Shown here: piece by piece, positions 36,375 through 45,764 of the stretch | Position numbering within the stretch: position 1 is the first letter of the stretch | Layout of the letters: each line of letters starts with the position of its first letter | Assembly (NCBI RefSeq): GCF_003390395.1 | Contig: NZ_QUOV01000001.1 | Coordinates: 124,001 to 188,000, forward strand | Direction of reading: 5' to 3' | From: Thalassotalea euphylliae | GTDB taxonomy: Bacteria; Pseudomonadota; Gammaproteobacteria; Enterobacterales; Alteromonadaceae | DNA length: 64,000 nt | Notes under the pieces: model-generated | Databases searched by the model: none | Told to the model about the DNA's origin: nothing | What the model saw: only the letters and a program-made list of their open reading frames with translations | Program-made: the position numbers and the translations under genes

Positions 36375-37199
36375 ATGGAATACGCTCTTACTTTCTCATC
36401 CAATAACGAGCAACTGCTAGCCATTGTTCACCCTAGTGCTAAAAATAGCGAAACAGGGGTACTAATTGTTGTTGGCGGGCCTCAATATCGTGTTGGCAGT
36501 CATCGCCAGTTTGTGCAGTTAGCGCGATGTTTAGCCGATGCTGGCTATAGCACCATGCGTTTTGATTACACGGGGATGGGGGATTCATCTGGCAATAAAG
36601 CTGAATTTGACAATATCGATGATGATATCGCTGCGGCAATCGATGCTTTTATGCAGCAGCAACCTGAGCTAAAGCGCGTGGTGATTTGGGGACTTTGTGA
36701 TGCGGCTTCGGCGGCGCTTATATACGCCCATCAAGACCCCAGAGTAAAAGGGCTGGTTATTTTAAATCCATGGCTAAGAAGTGAACAAGCGATGGGTAAG
36801 ACTATGCTCAGGTTTTATTATTTACAGCGACTATTCTCAAGAGATTTTTGGCGAAAGCTAATCGCCGGTAGAGTCGATGTGACCGCCAGTGTTAAAGAGG
36901 TAAAAAGCTTCGCCGCAGATAGTATTAATACCGGAAATAAGAGCCATCAAGCGAGCTATCAAGAGCTTATGAAAAAAGGTTTACAGCAGTTTAATGGCAA
37001 GTTATTACTGATCTTGAGTGGTAATGATTTGACGGCAAAAGAATTTGAACAACAAGCATTTACTGATAAGACGTGGCAAAAAATTAAGTCAGCCCAATGC
37101 TTTACCGAGCGCTTGACTGACTCCGATCATACCTTTTCGACAAAAAAGTGGAAACGAAAAGTAGAGCGGTATACTCTAGAATTTCTAAGATCTATCTAA
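36375..37199 (+). CDS. Exosortase A system-associated hydrolase 1 (TIGR03100-like)
   Basis: 274 residues from ATG 36375 (AGG 6 bp upstream); the frame also opens with a GTG at 36360. The alpha/beta-hydrolase core shows GVLIVVGGPQYRVGSHRQF, MRFDYTGMGDSSG and the nucleophile elbow IWGLCDAASAAL, where Cys108 takes the place of serine. ILSGNDLTAKEF and TDSDHTFSTKKW provide Asp and His candidates. A Cys-His-Asp triad could act as a thioesterase or acyltransferase on the carrier protein. It is the last gene of the compact module. Confidence 0.87.
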   Translation: MEYALTFSSNNEQLLAIVHPSAKNSETGVLIVVGGPQYRVGSHRQFVQLARCLADAGYSTMRFDYTGMGDSSGNKAEFDNIDDDIAAAIDAFMQQQPELKRVVIWGLCDAASAALIYAHQDPRVKGLVILNPWLRSEQAMGKTMLRFYYLQRLFSRDFWRKLIAGRVDVTASVKEVKSFAADSINTGNKSHQASYQELMKKGLQQFNGKLLLILSGNDLTAKEFEQQAFTDKTWQKIKSAQCFTERLTDSDHTFSTKKWKRKVERYTLEFLRSI

Positions 37200-37242
37200 T
37201 TTCTGAAATGTACTTTGTGCGATTGAGCTTGGTTGACTGAAA

Positions 37243-40200
37243 ATGAAAAAACTAATAGCGATCCTGTATGTGATTATAGCTTATGGCTCGCTTTACCCTT
37301 TTTTATTTTCTTTAGAGGAACTGTCTGCGAGTTCTTTAATATGGCTGAATATCAACATACCAAGTATTGGAGACGTACTTGGTAATTTATTACTTTTTTT
37401 ACCTCTAGGGGTAGCGTATAGACTCAGTGCACTGAAACAGGGATTGCATTTATCGCAAGTAGACACATGGTTGAGGCCATTTGGAATTGTGCTGTTTTTT
37501 GCTTTCATTCTGCAAGTACTCCAAATCGGAATTGCAGAGAGGGATCCCAACTTAATTGATGTATTATTTAACAGTATTGGATTCGCTCTTGGCTTTATTG
37601 CGATAAATTTTTTCGATAGAGTTAAAGTCTCGTTAGAAAACCCAATAGCTATGTTGCCCATAGCTATTGTTATCGTTTATTTACTTTCACAGCTTGCCCC
37701 ATTTGTACCAAGTATAGACTTTCAAGCCTTTAAGCACAGTATCAAACCCCTCTTGGTTCCACCCAGTGCATCTAATATTTTGTTAGTTTTATTCAATACA
37801 GTCACATGGCTTGTGATGTTTAGGTTATTAAGCTTTTGGCGGCCCGTTCCACTAACTTTTTTTGTATTCGGCTATTTCGGGTTGCTAGTTGCAAAAGTTG
37901 TTATCTATCAGAATAGCGTAACATGGGCGGTTATTATTGCCCCCTCAATAGGGTATTTGATCTTTCGTTTGAGAGATTGGCACGACGATGGAAATCAAAA
38001 ACAGCTTTATGTGTTGTTTCTTGCATCTATCTTTTTCTCAAGTCTTATTAGCGCAGGAAAACCAATACACAATGCGTTCAGTATGTTGCCGTTTCATAGC
38101 TATCTTAGTGGCCAAGTATATGCGGGTGTCTCGACAATTCTTCTAAAAGTCTCGCTATTTTCTGCAGCAATGTGGCTATCGCTTGAGCTCAAATACAGCT
38201 TGCATCGTCAAGCTTATGTACTGGCAGGTTTAGTTTTAATAACTGAGTGTTCGCAAATATTTATTTCAGGTCGGACGTTTGATATTGGCGATGTGGTATT
38301 GGTCGGTGTTACTTTTTTATTGGTTAGACATATTGGTGATTTACTTGCCAGTATGCTAGGTAACGTAACCGAACATTATAGATCGCAAACACAAGATAGG
38401 GTCCCAAAAACAGCAATTTCTTGTAGCAAAGAAAAAAACACTTCTGTGTTTTTAACAAGCTTATTGGTAGGTGGCTTTATGCTGCTTTACATGGCTATTA
38501 GCCTTGTCCTGTTGTTGCCAAGCATTCCATATAACGTTAGAGAGTTATTTGAAAATAACGGTTCAATACTAGATGTTCTATTCTTCTACGTGTTTCTCTT
38601 ATGTATATTTGGTGGTGGGTATTGGTCTGCTAGTACAATTAAGGAAGACTGTGAGCTAAGAGTTTCAGAGTTCATTGGGACTCAGGTGAAAATTCTCCTC
38701 ATTGCCTTTATTGCAATCACGCTAGCGATTTCTGAAGAAAGCCTACAAGACATAATCGGGGCCTCAGTTTACGCAAGAGATATATTGGCAATGCGTGCAG
38801 AATCTAGCTGGCTGGCTTCCCTATTAAAAATACTTAGTCTGTCGATGACTGCTAACTTTGTCAGATATGTCGAGTACTTTGTGCGCTTTTCTGCGTTTAT
38901 TGGTTTTATTTATTTTCCATTGCTTTTGACTCTCTTTTGGGTGAGAAAAAAGCAGGCTATAACAAATAAATTTAAAGTGACAATTGTTTCCTCAGGGGCA
39001 ATTGTATTTTGCTATATCACGGTTTTTATTAATGCTTCGACTGATAACCTTACCGAACTTATCGAAAGTCCTATAGCAATAAGTACTGCATTTATTTCGC
39101 TGTCTATATTAGCTGGGTTGGCTTACTTGATCGTGTCAGTAAAGGGTACGGCTCGGCTAATTTGGTTTCCTTTGATTATTCTGAGCTCAATAGCTAGCTC
39201 ATGGTACACACTTAACTATGGGCTTGAGCCAGTTATTGTGAAATATGGCCAAACCTTCTCGGCTGCTGATTTTCTTCTTGGTCCAGATAGGGAGAATCAG
39301 CTTAGCCAATCAGAGCTGGTGATACGTTGGTCAGTGTTGGTTCTAGGGCTTATCTTTGTGACATGCTTTGCATGTACGGTAAGTAGAGCAGCATTAAACT
39401 TGAAAGGACATTTTAATACAGCTTTTCTACCCAAAGAATCCTCCGTCTTATACAGTGCTGCTGGTGTTTTTTGTCTGTATTTATTGTATCGAATATTTGG
39501 TGAGCCTTTTCATATTCAAACAATTAGTTCAATGCTAAATCCTCCTGCTCAAGAAGTTGTAAAAGTCCAGCTGCAGAAACTGACTAATCTAAAACATGCT
39601 CCGGGGGTTATTACACTAGATGGTAAACCGGTTAAAGATTTCCAGACAGCGTTAAAAACAGCTAGAGCTTTTAGCGAGATTAATATTGGCAGAGGTCTAT
39701 ACAAAGCATCGGGTGTGGTGACAGCTAATAATGTCAAGATTACTGCCGAGCCTGGCGCAGTTATTTTTGGTTCTGCCAGTCAAGGTAAGGGAGCAATTGT
39801 TGCAAAGGGCAACAATTTGATAATTGATGGACTTGAATGTCATTCAATATCAGTTCCTTCAAATAATGGAGTCTGCGTTCGTCTTGAAGGGCGAGGTCTT
39901 ACTTTAAATAATGTTTATTTTCATCATGCACAAGGTGGTTTGTTAGGCTCGCCAAAGGGAGGGGATATCGTTATCCAGAATAGTCGTTTTGAATACATGG
40001 GACATGGTAGCTTTTTTCATGGCGTATATACGATGGCTAAAACACGGCTATTGATTAAGAACTCGTCTTTTTTAAATAACCAAACTGGCGGCCATGAAAT
40101 AAAGTCTCGCTCTTACTACACCGAGATATTAGAGTCTGTTATTGGAAGCAGTTTAACAAGAGATAGCAGGCTCATCGACATCCCGAATGGAGGACAAGTT

Positions 40201-40497
40201 AGGATCGAGAATAGTGTTTTAGTCGAAGGCGCCTATAGTGAAAACCATGACCTACTAAGTTGGGGAGTTGAGGGGGTATCTCATGACGAAGGCAGTATTG
40301 TCATTAGGAACAACATATTTATTGCTGACAAGAGTTATGCTCGCTTAATAGCAATGAAGGAGGAACCTCAAAAATTAGATATCTCAGACAACATTATTGT
40401 TGGAGGTATAGAAGGAGCCCCTAAGGCTTTCAATATATTCTTTGAAGATCGAGCTGATTTGGGAATCAAACCTGCACCGTTTATTCCGAATTTATAA
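37243..40497 (+). CDS. Large membrane protein with two VanZ-like segments and a C-terminal beta-helix
   Basis: 1084 residues. The first 125 look VanZ-like: VLGNLLLFLPLGVAYRL from residue 46 and LQVLQIGIAERDPNLIDVLF from about 90. A second VanZ-like unit at about 270-375 has PFHSYL and ITECSQIFISGRTFDIGDVV. About eight more hydrophobic segments fill 400-770. From about 780 the protein is soluble and repetitive, with short strands and turns such as NNVKITAEPGAVIFG, LIIDGLECHS, LTLNNVYFHHA and DIVIQNSRFEYMG, which match a right-handed parallel beta-helix like those of polysaccharide lyases and epimerases. The helix is probably periplasmic and may bind or modify the polymer. No known family covers this whole layout. 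Confidence 0.78.
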   Translation: MKKLIAILYVIIAYGSLYPFLFSLEELSASSLIWLNINIPSIGDVLGNLLLFLPLGVAYRLSALKQGLHLSQVDTWLRPFGIVLFFAFILQVLQIGIAERDPNLIDVLFNSIGFALGFIAINFFDRVKVSLENPIAMLPIAIVIVYLLSQLAPFVPSIDFQAFKHSIKPLLVPPSASNILLVLFNTVTWLVMFRLLSFWRPVPLTFFVFGYFGLLVAKVVIYQNSVTWAVIIAPSIGYLIFRLRDWHDDGNQKQLYVLFLASIFFSSLISAGKPIHNAFSMLPFHSYLSGQVYAGVSTILLKVSLFSAAMWLSLELKYSLHRQAYVLAGLVLITECSQIFISGRTFDIGDVVLVGVTFLLVRHIGDLLASMLGNVTEHYRSQTQDRVPKTAISCSKEKNTSVFLTSLLVGGFMLLYMAISLVLLLPSIPYNVRELFENNGSILDVLFFYVFLLCIFGGGYWSASTIKEDCELRVSEFIGTQVKILLIAFIAITLAISEESLQDIIGASVYARDILAMRAESSWLASLLKILSLSMTANFVRYVEYFVRFSAFIGFIYFPLLLTLFWVRKKQAITNKFKVTIVSSGAIVFCYITVFINASTDNLTELIESPIAISTAFISLSILAGLAYLIVSVKGTARLIWFPLIILSSIASSWYTLNYGLEPVIVKYGQTFSAADFLLGPDRENQLSQSELVIRWSVLVLGLIFVTCFACTVSRAALNLKGHFNTAFLPKESSVLYSAAGVFCLYLLYRIFGEPFHIQTISSMLNPPAQEVVKVQLQKLTNLKHAPGVITLDGKPVKDFQTALKTARAFSEINIGRGLYKASGVVTANNVKITAEPGAVIFGSASQGKGAIVAKGNNLIIDGLECHSISVPSNNGVCVRLEGRGLTLNNVYFHHAQGGLLGSPKGGDIVIQNSRFEYMGHGSFFHGVYTMAKTRLLIKNSSFLNNQTGGHEIKSRSYYTEILESVIGSSLTRDSRLIDIPNGGQVRIENSVLVEGAYSENHDLLSWGVEGVSHDEGSIVIRNNIFIADKSYARLIAMKEEPQKLDISDNIIVGGIEGAPKAFNIFFEDRADLGIKPAPFIPNL

Positions 40498-40586
40498 AAT
40501 ACAAAATATCGCGTTTTGTTTGTTATGTTTCTATGTAAGAATAAGTTAAATAATAAACAAATTGTAAACAACCCAAGGAAGAGAGC

Positions 40587-41861
40587 ATGCCTAATGGTGA
40601 TATTAGAATTGCAATTATTGGCTTAGGTTATGTTGGCCTGCCATTGGCGGTAGAGTTTGGCAAACAGTACCAAACTATTGGCTTTGATATTCATCAACAG
40701 CGAGTTGACGAGCTAAATGATGGTTTAGACCGCACTAATGAAGTTGACGCTGAAGAATTGAAGCAGGCTAGCAAGCTGGTATGTACTGCAGACAAAACGC
40801 TGCTCAAAGATTGTGATTTTTATATTGTTACTGTACCAACCCCTATTGATAAACATCGCCAACCGGACTTAACTCCCCTGCGCAAAGCATCAGAAATGCT
40901 TGGCAGCGTGATTGGTAAAGGGGCAACGGTGGTCTACGAATCAACCGTTTATCCGGGGGCAACGGAAGAAGACTGCATTCCGATTATTGAAAAAATCTCT
41001 GGTTTAACGCTGAACCAGGATTTCTTTGCTGGTTATTCCCCTGAGCGCATTAATCCTGGTGATAAAACTCACCGCTTACCGACAATTTTAAAAGTCACTT
41101 CGGGCTCAACTCCTGAAATTACTGACAAAGTAGATGCGCTCTATGCATCAATTATCACGGCAGGCACCTATAAAGCCTCGTCTATTAAAGTGGCTGAAGC
41201 TGCTAAAGTCATTGAGAACACGCAGCGTGACGTTAATATCGCGTTAATTAACGAGCTATCGGTGATATTCAATAAACTTGATATTGATACGTTAGAGGTG
41301 TTGGAGGCCGCAGGCACCAAGTGGAACTTTTTACCGTTTCGTCCGGGCTTAGTCGGTGGGCACTGCATTGGCGTTGACCCTTATTACCTAACACACAAAG
41401 CGCAATCAGTGGGCTATCACCCTGAAATGATTCTTGCAGGGCGTCGCCTAAATGATGGCATGGCGCACTATGTGGTTTCACAGCTTATCAAAGGTATGTT
41501 GAAAAAGCGTATTCAAGTAGAACAGGCTCATGTGTTGGTGATGGGCTTAACCTTCAAAGAGAATTGTCCTGATCTTCGCAATACCAAAGTGATTGATATT
41601 GTTGAGGAACTTAAAGAGTACAACGTAAATGTTGATGTTGTTGACCCGCTATGTGCTTGTGAAGAAGCGCAAGAAGAATACGGTATTAAGCTTACTGCCG
41701 AGCCTAAAAAAGGTGATTATGACGCGGTGATTTTGGCGGTAGCGCACGATGAGTTTAAAGCGATGGGGGCTGAGCAAATTCATGCGTTAGGTAAAGCGAC
41801 ACATGTCTTATATGACTTAAAGTGTGTGCTTCCCAAAGACAAAGTTGATATGCGTCTATAG
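40587..41861 (+). CDS. tviB: UDP-N-acetylhexosamine dehydrogenase (TviB/WbpO-type)
   Basis: 424-residue UDP-sugar dehydrogenase. The NAD site is [18 protein letters not shown] at residues 7-24. The catalytic cysteine is C260 in [15 protein letters not shown], and the conserved lysine region is [17 protein letters not shown]. The C-terminal domain has [17 protein letters not shown]. The closest named enzymes oxidise UDP-GlcNAc or UDP-GalNAc to the uronic acid, and the adjacent epimerase supports this (Vi antigen type TviB/TviC). AAGGAAGAGAGC precedes the start. Confidence 0.9.
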   Translation: MPNGDIRIAIIGLGYVGLPLAVEFGKQYQTIGFDIHQQRVDELNDGLDRTNEVDAEELKQASKLVCTADKTLLKDCDFYIVTVPTPIDKHRQPDLTPLRKASEMLGSVIGKGATVVYESTVYPGATEEDCIPIIEKISGLTLNQDFFAGYSPERINPGDKTHRLPTILKVTSGSTPEITDKVDALYASIITAGTYKASSIKVAEAAKVIENTQRDVNIALINELSVIFNKLDIDTLEVLEAAGTKWNFLPFRPGLVGGHCIGVDPYYLTHKAQSVGYHPEMILAGRRLNDGMAHYVVSQLIKGMLKKRIQVEQAHVLVMGLTFKENCPDLRNTKVIDIVEELKEYNVNVDVVDPLCACEEAQEEYGIKLTAEPKKGDYDAVILAVAHDEFKAMGAEQIHALGKATHVLYDLKCVLPKDKVDMRL

Positions 41862-41871
41862 AGCAGAGTGG

Positions 41872-42894
41872 ATGAATAAGTACGAACAAATATGCCAAGA
41901 GTTGAAAGCGCAGCCTAAAACTTGGTTAATTACAGGTGTTGCTGGCTTTATTGGTTCTAACCTTTTAGAAACCTTACTAAAACTAGATCAACGAGTTGTT
42001 GGTCTTGATAACTTTGCCACCGGCTATCAAAAAAATCTGGAAGAAGTGAAACAACTCGTTTCATCAGAGCAATGGCAGGCGTTTACGTTTGTAGAGGGTG
42101 ATATTCGCGATGTTAGCACCTGTTCACAAGTATGCGATGGCGTAGACTATGTTTTACACCAAGCAGCTTTAGGCTCTGTGCCGCGCTCGCTGGCAGACCC
42201 TATTACCTCTAATGCCGCCAATGTTACAGGCTTTTTAAATATGCTTGAGGCTGCAAAGCAAGCCAATGTTGCGAGCTTTACTTATGCCGCCAGCAGTTCT
42301 ACTTATGGTGATCACCCGGCATTGCCCAAAGTGGAGGATAACATTGGCAGTCCACTTTCCCCTTATGCGGTAACAAAATACGTTAATGAGCTCTACGCGA
42401 ATGTCTATGCAAGAGCTTATGACTTTAATTGTATTGGTTTGCGGTACTTCAATGTGTTCGGTCGCCGACAAGATCCTGATGGCGCGTATGCGGCGGTAAT
42501 TCCCAAATGGACTGCTGCTATGATTAAAGGCGACACTGTGTTTATCAATGGTGATGGCGAAACCAGCCGTGACTTTTGTTATATCGACAATACCGTACAA
42601 ATGAATATTCTAGCTGCCACCGCGCCCGCTGAAGCGAAAAACGCGGTATATAATGTCGCACTTGGCGATAGAACGACGCTCAACGAGCTTTATGCGTCTA
42701 TCAAGCATGCCTTATCAGATAATAGTGTTCAGATTGAAACAGAGCCTGAATATCGAGATTTTAGAGCGGGCGATGTTAGACACTCGCAAGCTGATGTTTC
42801 TAAAGCAAAGTCAGCACTTGGTTACGATCCAAGCCATCGCATTCAACAAGGTATTCTTGAAGCTATGCCTTGGTATTTGGCACATTCAGGTTGA
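41872..42894 (+). CDS. tviC: UDP-N-acetylglucosamine 4-epimerase family protein (TviC/WbpP-type)
   Basis: 340 residues from ATG 41872, 10 bp after the dehydrogenase; an upstream in-frame start overlaps that gene and is rejected. It is an extended SDR enzyme with the NAD loop GVAGFIGSN at residues 22-30 and catalytic Tyr165/Lys169 in [34 protein letters not shown] and the long N-terminal extension before the Rossmann loop are typical of WbpP/TviC. It probably interconverts the UDP-GlcNAc/GalNAc or uronate forms made by the neighbour. Confidence 0.9.
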   Translation: MNKYEQICQELKAQPKTWLITGVAGFIGSNLLETLLKLDQRVVGLDNFATGYQKNLEEVKQLVSSEQWQAFTFVEGDIRDVSTCSQVCDGVDYVLHQAALGSVPRSLADPITSNAANVTGFLNMLEAAKQANVASFTYAASSSTYGDHPALPKVEDNIGSPLSPYAVTKYVNELYANVYARAYDFNCIGLRYFNVFGRRQDPDGAYAAVIPKWTAAMIKGDTVFINGDGETSRDFCYIDNTVQMNILAATAPAEAKNAVYNVALGDRTTLNELYASIKHALSDNSVQIETEPEYRDFRAGDVRHSQADVSKAKSALGYDPSHRIQQGILEAMPWYLAHSG

Positions 42895-42917
42895 CGAACG
42901 ATAACGCGGAAGTTGCA

Positions 42918-43304
42918 ATGAGATTTCTAAAATTCATTGGCGTAGGCGGGGTGGCAACAATTTGTCAATATTGCCTACTAATTATGTTTGTAGAATTCGC
43001 TTCTTTGGCATTATTAGCGTCCACGATGTTATCTTACTGTTTAAGCACATTGTTGAACTACTGGTTAAATTACCACTTTACGTTTACCAGTGATCAAGCA
43101 CACGCCAAATTATTGCCTCGTTTTGTATTGGTTGCATTAGTCGGTTTATTAATTAATACCTCAGTTTTTGCGTTGTTTAGTCTAGTACTTAACTTTTATT
43201 ATCTAGTTGCACAGGTTGCAGCCACTTTGTTTGCTCTTATTTGGAACTATGGAGCTAATAAGCTTTGGACATTCAAGAGAGTTGAGAAAGTTAAATTAAG
43301 CTAA
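42918..43304 (+). CDS. gtrA: GtrA family membrane protein
   Basis: 128 residues from ATG 42918 (MRFLKFIG), with GGAA upstream; the frame is open earlier but overlaps the epimerase gene. Four hydrophobic segments and the motifs FIGVGGVATICQY, YCLSTLLNYWLNYHFTF and IWNYGANKLWTF mark the GtrA family. GtrA is thought to flip undecaprenyl-phosphate-linked sugar across the inner membrane. It is followed by a GtrB-like transferase and a GT-C protein, which makes a complete Gtr cassette. Confidence 0.9.
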   Translation: MRFLKFIGVGGVATICQYCLLIMFVEFASLALLASTMLSYCLSTLLNYWLNYHFTFTSDQAHAKLLPRFVLVALVGLLINTSVFALFSLVLNFYYLVAQVAATLFALIWNYGANKLWTFKRVEKVKLS

Positions 43305-43365
43305 TCAGATAAGTCGTATTTAGAGATAGTGTATTAACAAAAATTAAAAAAGGATTTATTAGTCG

Positions 43366-44319
43366 ATGACTCCAATAAATGAAATACCTAGTCTTTCAAT
43401 CGTTGTTCCGTGTTACAACGAAGAAGAAGTGCTACCCGAAACAATTCAGCGTATTTCAGCTATAATTGAACTGCTCATTGAAAAAAACAAAGTAAATTCA
43501 TCTAGTTGTGTTTTTTTTGTGGACGATGGTAGTCGAGACCGTACATGGGAAATTATCGAATCTCATGCACACTCTAACTCCTTTGTGAAAGGTTATAAAT
43601 TGTCGAGGAACCGAGGGCACCAAAATGCGCTACTGGCTGGTTTACACAATGCTCAAGGAGATATACTGATTAGCATTGACGCTGATTTACAAGACGATAC
43701 CAGTGCGATTGAAGCTATGGTTGATGAATATGTGAAAGGCCATGAAGTGGTTTATGGGGTGCGTTCTAAGCGAGAGACAGATACTTTTTTTAAACGCTAT
43801 ACGGCGGAAGCTTATTACAAACTACTGGCGAAATTGGGTGTTGAATTAGTGTTTAATCATGCAGATTACCGCCTGTTAAGTCGCAAAGCACTGGAAGAAT
43901 TAAAGCGTTACTCAGAAGTTAACTTATTTTTACGTGGAATTGTGCCGCAACTTGGGTTTAGTTCAACCAGTGTTGAATATGAACGACACGAACGCTTTGC
44001 TGGAGAGTCAAAATATCCGTTAAAAAAAATGCTAGCATTTGCAGCCGAGGGAGTGACCTCTTTCTCCCACGCGCCACTGCGGTTTATAACAGGCTTGGGA
44101 TTTCTTGTTTCGTTGTTCGCGTTTTTTATGATTTTTTGGGTGCTTGCAGTTAAGCTATTTAGCGACAACGCGGTTCCAGGTTGGGCATCTATTGTAATTC
44201 CAGTGTTTTTTATTGGCGGTGTACAGCTACTCAGCTTAGGAGTGGTCGGTGAGTATATTGCCAAAATATACATGGAGACTAAATCTAGACCGTTATACAC
44301 GATAGAGAAGGAAGTTTAA
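43366..44319 (+). CDS. GtrB-like polyprenyl-phosphate glycosyltransferase (GT2)
   Basis: 317 residues. The GT-A domain has LSIVVPCYNEEEVLPETIQR, FVDDGSRDRTWEII and ISIDADLQDDTSAIEAMVDE with the DxD. YERHERFAGESKYPLKKM is the signature of the GtrB/DPM-like class, followed by two membrane segments at about 245-300. It should make undecaprenyl-phosphate-sugar from a nucleotide sugar on the cytoplasmic side. It follows gtrA after 61 bp and precedes the GT-C gene by 1 bp. Confidence 0.9.
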   Translation: MTPINEIPSLSIVVPCYNEEEVLPETIQRISAIIELLIEKNKVNSSSCVFFVDDGSRDRTWEIIESHAHSNSFVKGYKLSRNRGHQNALLAGLHNAQGDILISIDADLQDDTSAIEAMVDEYVKGHEVVYGVRSKRETDTFFKRYTAEAYYKLLAKLGVELVFNHADYRLLSRKALEELKRYSEVNLFLRGIVPQLGFSSTSVEYERHERFAGESKYPLKKMLAFAAEGVTSFSHAPLRFITGLGFLVSLFAFFMIFWVLAVKLFSDNAVPGWASIVIPVFFIGGVQLLSLGVVGEYIAKIYMETKSRPLYTIEKEV

Positions 44320-44320
44320 T

Positions 44321-45718
44321 ATGTTAGACACAGCATTTTGCCAACTGCATAGGTTGGTTTGGACGGCTATCGTGCCTCTGGCTGTGTTTAGTGTTTTTTT
44401 ACTTATATTAGAGGCATTTTTAACGCAACCAGCTATTGCTTATGTAGTTTCTATAGGGCTAACGACATTAACATTAGCTGTATTTTTATATTTTGGGAAA
44501 AGAATTCGCTGGAGTTTCAATTACACAGTGTCACCGCTATTAATAGTTGCGTTGGGATTGGTAATAAAAATAGCCGTTTTTGTTCTCTTCCCTGTCAACT
44601 TTGTTTCAGACTCGGCAACGTATGTTTCGCTTGCCAACCAGCTGATATCAGAAAATAGCTATCAACATGGCAATACATACGCATATTGGCCACCGGGCTA
44701 CCCACTGTTTTTATATATTTCTCACCTTGGCATTATTCCCGTATCTACTAGCACTATATTTATACAAAATTGCCTCATTGCCTTAATTGCTAGCTACTTG
44801 ATCTTTCAATTGACGCATAAATATCATTCGCGACGCGCTGCAATAATCGCCATATCAATTTTTACGTTTTGGCCAACAGGACTTTTTGGCGCACCAGATG
44901 CTTACAAAGAACTACTCTTAATGACGCTATTATTGCTATCTGTTTATTTATACACTCAGAAAAGTGGTGTCAAATATCACTTTATTAATGGGCTTGTTCT
45001 GGGGTTTTGCGCTTTGATTCAACCTGGCACGATTCTCTTTGTCTCTGTTTTTGTCGTTTTAAACTGGTTTAAAAAATTACAATTTACGAACCAGTTAGGC
45101 TTGTTTGTCTGCTTGCTTGCTGGAATGCTATCAGTAATTGCACCTTGGAGTTATAGAAATACACAAGTATTTGATCAGTTTGTGATGATATCGACCAATG
45201 GTGGCTCAAATATGTATCGTGCGAATAATGAAATTGCGACGGGGGGCTACATTGCTAAAGGAGCAATTGATATTTCACATTTGTCAGAATTAGAGCAAGA
45301 CAAGCGAGGGAAAGAGTTAGCAAGAGAATGGATCAAAAATAATCCAGTAGACTTTTTTCACTTGTCATTTATCAAAATGACCAAGTTTTTAGGAGACGAT
45401 AGTACTGGTATTTATTCGATTCTTAAGCGAAGTGCTCAACAACCAATAGGCGAGATACCTTATTACGGCTTGAAATTAGGGGCTAACACATTCTGGTTAT
45501 TATTGTGGTTGATAATCTTTTTCTGTCGAGAAAAACTGTATAGCCTGATAACGTCTGACCATTTGACTGCTACTTTAAGCTTGTCTTTTTTATATTTTTT
45601 TACAGTACATTCAGTATTCGAAAGTAATGCAAAATATCACCTGCCTGCGATACCTATGTTCTTTATTTTAGTGGCTATATTGATTGCTGAAAGAGTCGAG
45701 ACATTCGATAACAAGTAG
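44321..45718 (+). CDS. GT39/ArnT-like GT-C glycosyltransferase
   Basis: 465 residues with about eleven membrane segments. The first periplasmic loop has NFVSDSATYVSLANQLISE, where the Asp corresponds to the catalytic residue of GT-C enzymes, then AYWPPGYPLFLY. ILNGLVLGFC-type helices and LIQPGTILFV follow. The C-terminal helices end in AKYHLPAIPMFFILV. With GtrA and GtrB-like partners upstream, it would take sugar from undecaprenyl-phosphate and add it as a branch to the polymer in the periplasm. The sugar is unknown. Confidence 0.85.
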   Translation: MLDTAFCQLHRLVWTAIVPLAVFSVFLLILEAFLTQPAIAYVVSIGLTTLTLAVFLYFGKRIRWSFNYTVSPLLIVALGLVIKIAVFVLFPVNFVSDSATYVSLANQLISENSYQHGNTYAYWPPGYPLFLYISHLGIIPVSTSTIFIQNCLIALIASYLIFQLTHKYHSRRAAIIAISIFTFWPTGLFGAPDAYKELLLMTLLLLSVYLYTQKSGVKYHFINGLVLGFCALIQPGTILFVSVFVVLNWFKKLQFTNQLGLFVCLLAGMLSVIAPWSYRNTQVFDQFVMISTNGGSNMYRANNEIATGGYIAKGAIDISHLSELEQDKRGKELAREWIKNNPVDFFHLSFIKMTKFLGDDSTGIYSILKRSAQQPIGEIPYYGLKLGANTFWLLLWLIIFFCREKLYSLITSDHLTATLSLSFLYFFTVHSVFESNAKYHLPAIPMFFILVAILIAERVETFDNK

Positions 45719-45726
45719 CTTCCATT

Positions 45727-45764
45727 TTGACTTGCATATCCATACAGTGTGTATATACTTACAG
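45727..45764 (+). promoter_or_regulatory. lexA promoter with SOS-like box
   Basis: A TTGACT hexamer at 45727-45732 is followed 17 bp on by TGTATA (45750-45755). Overlapping this -10 is GTGTATATACTTACAG (45749-45764), which matches CTGT-N8-ACAG at 7 of 8 fixed positions and resembles the first lexA box of E. coli. It lies 39 bp before the lexA start, as expected for autorepression. Confidence 0.75.

Noticed and set aside
40501..40519. ACAAAA/TTTTGT hairpin after the VanZ/beta-helix gene as a terminator
   Set aside because: The stem is only A-T pairs apart from one, so it is too weak to claim.
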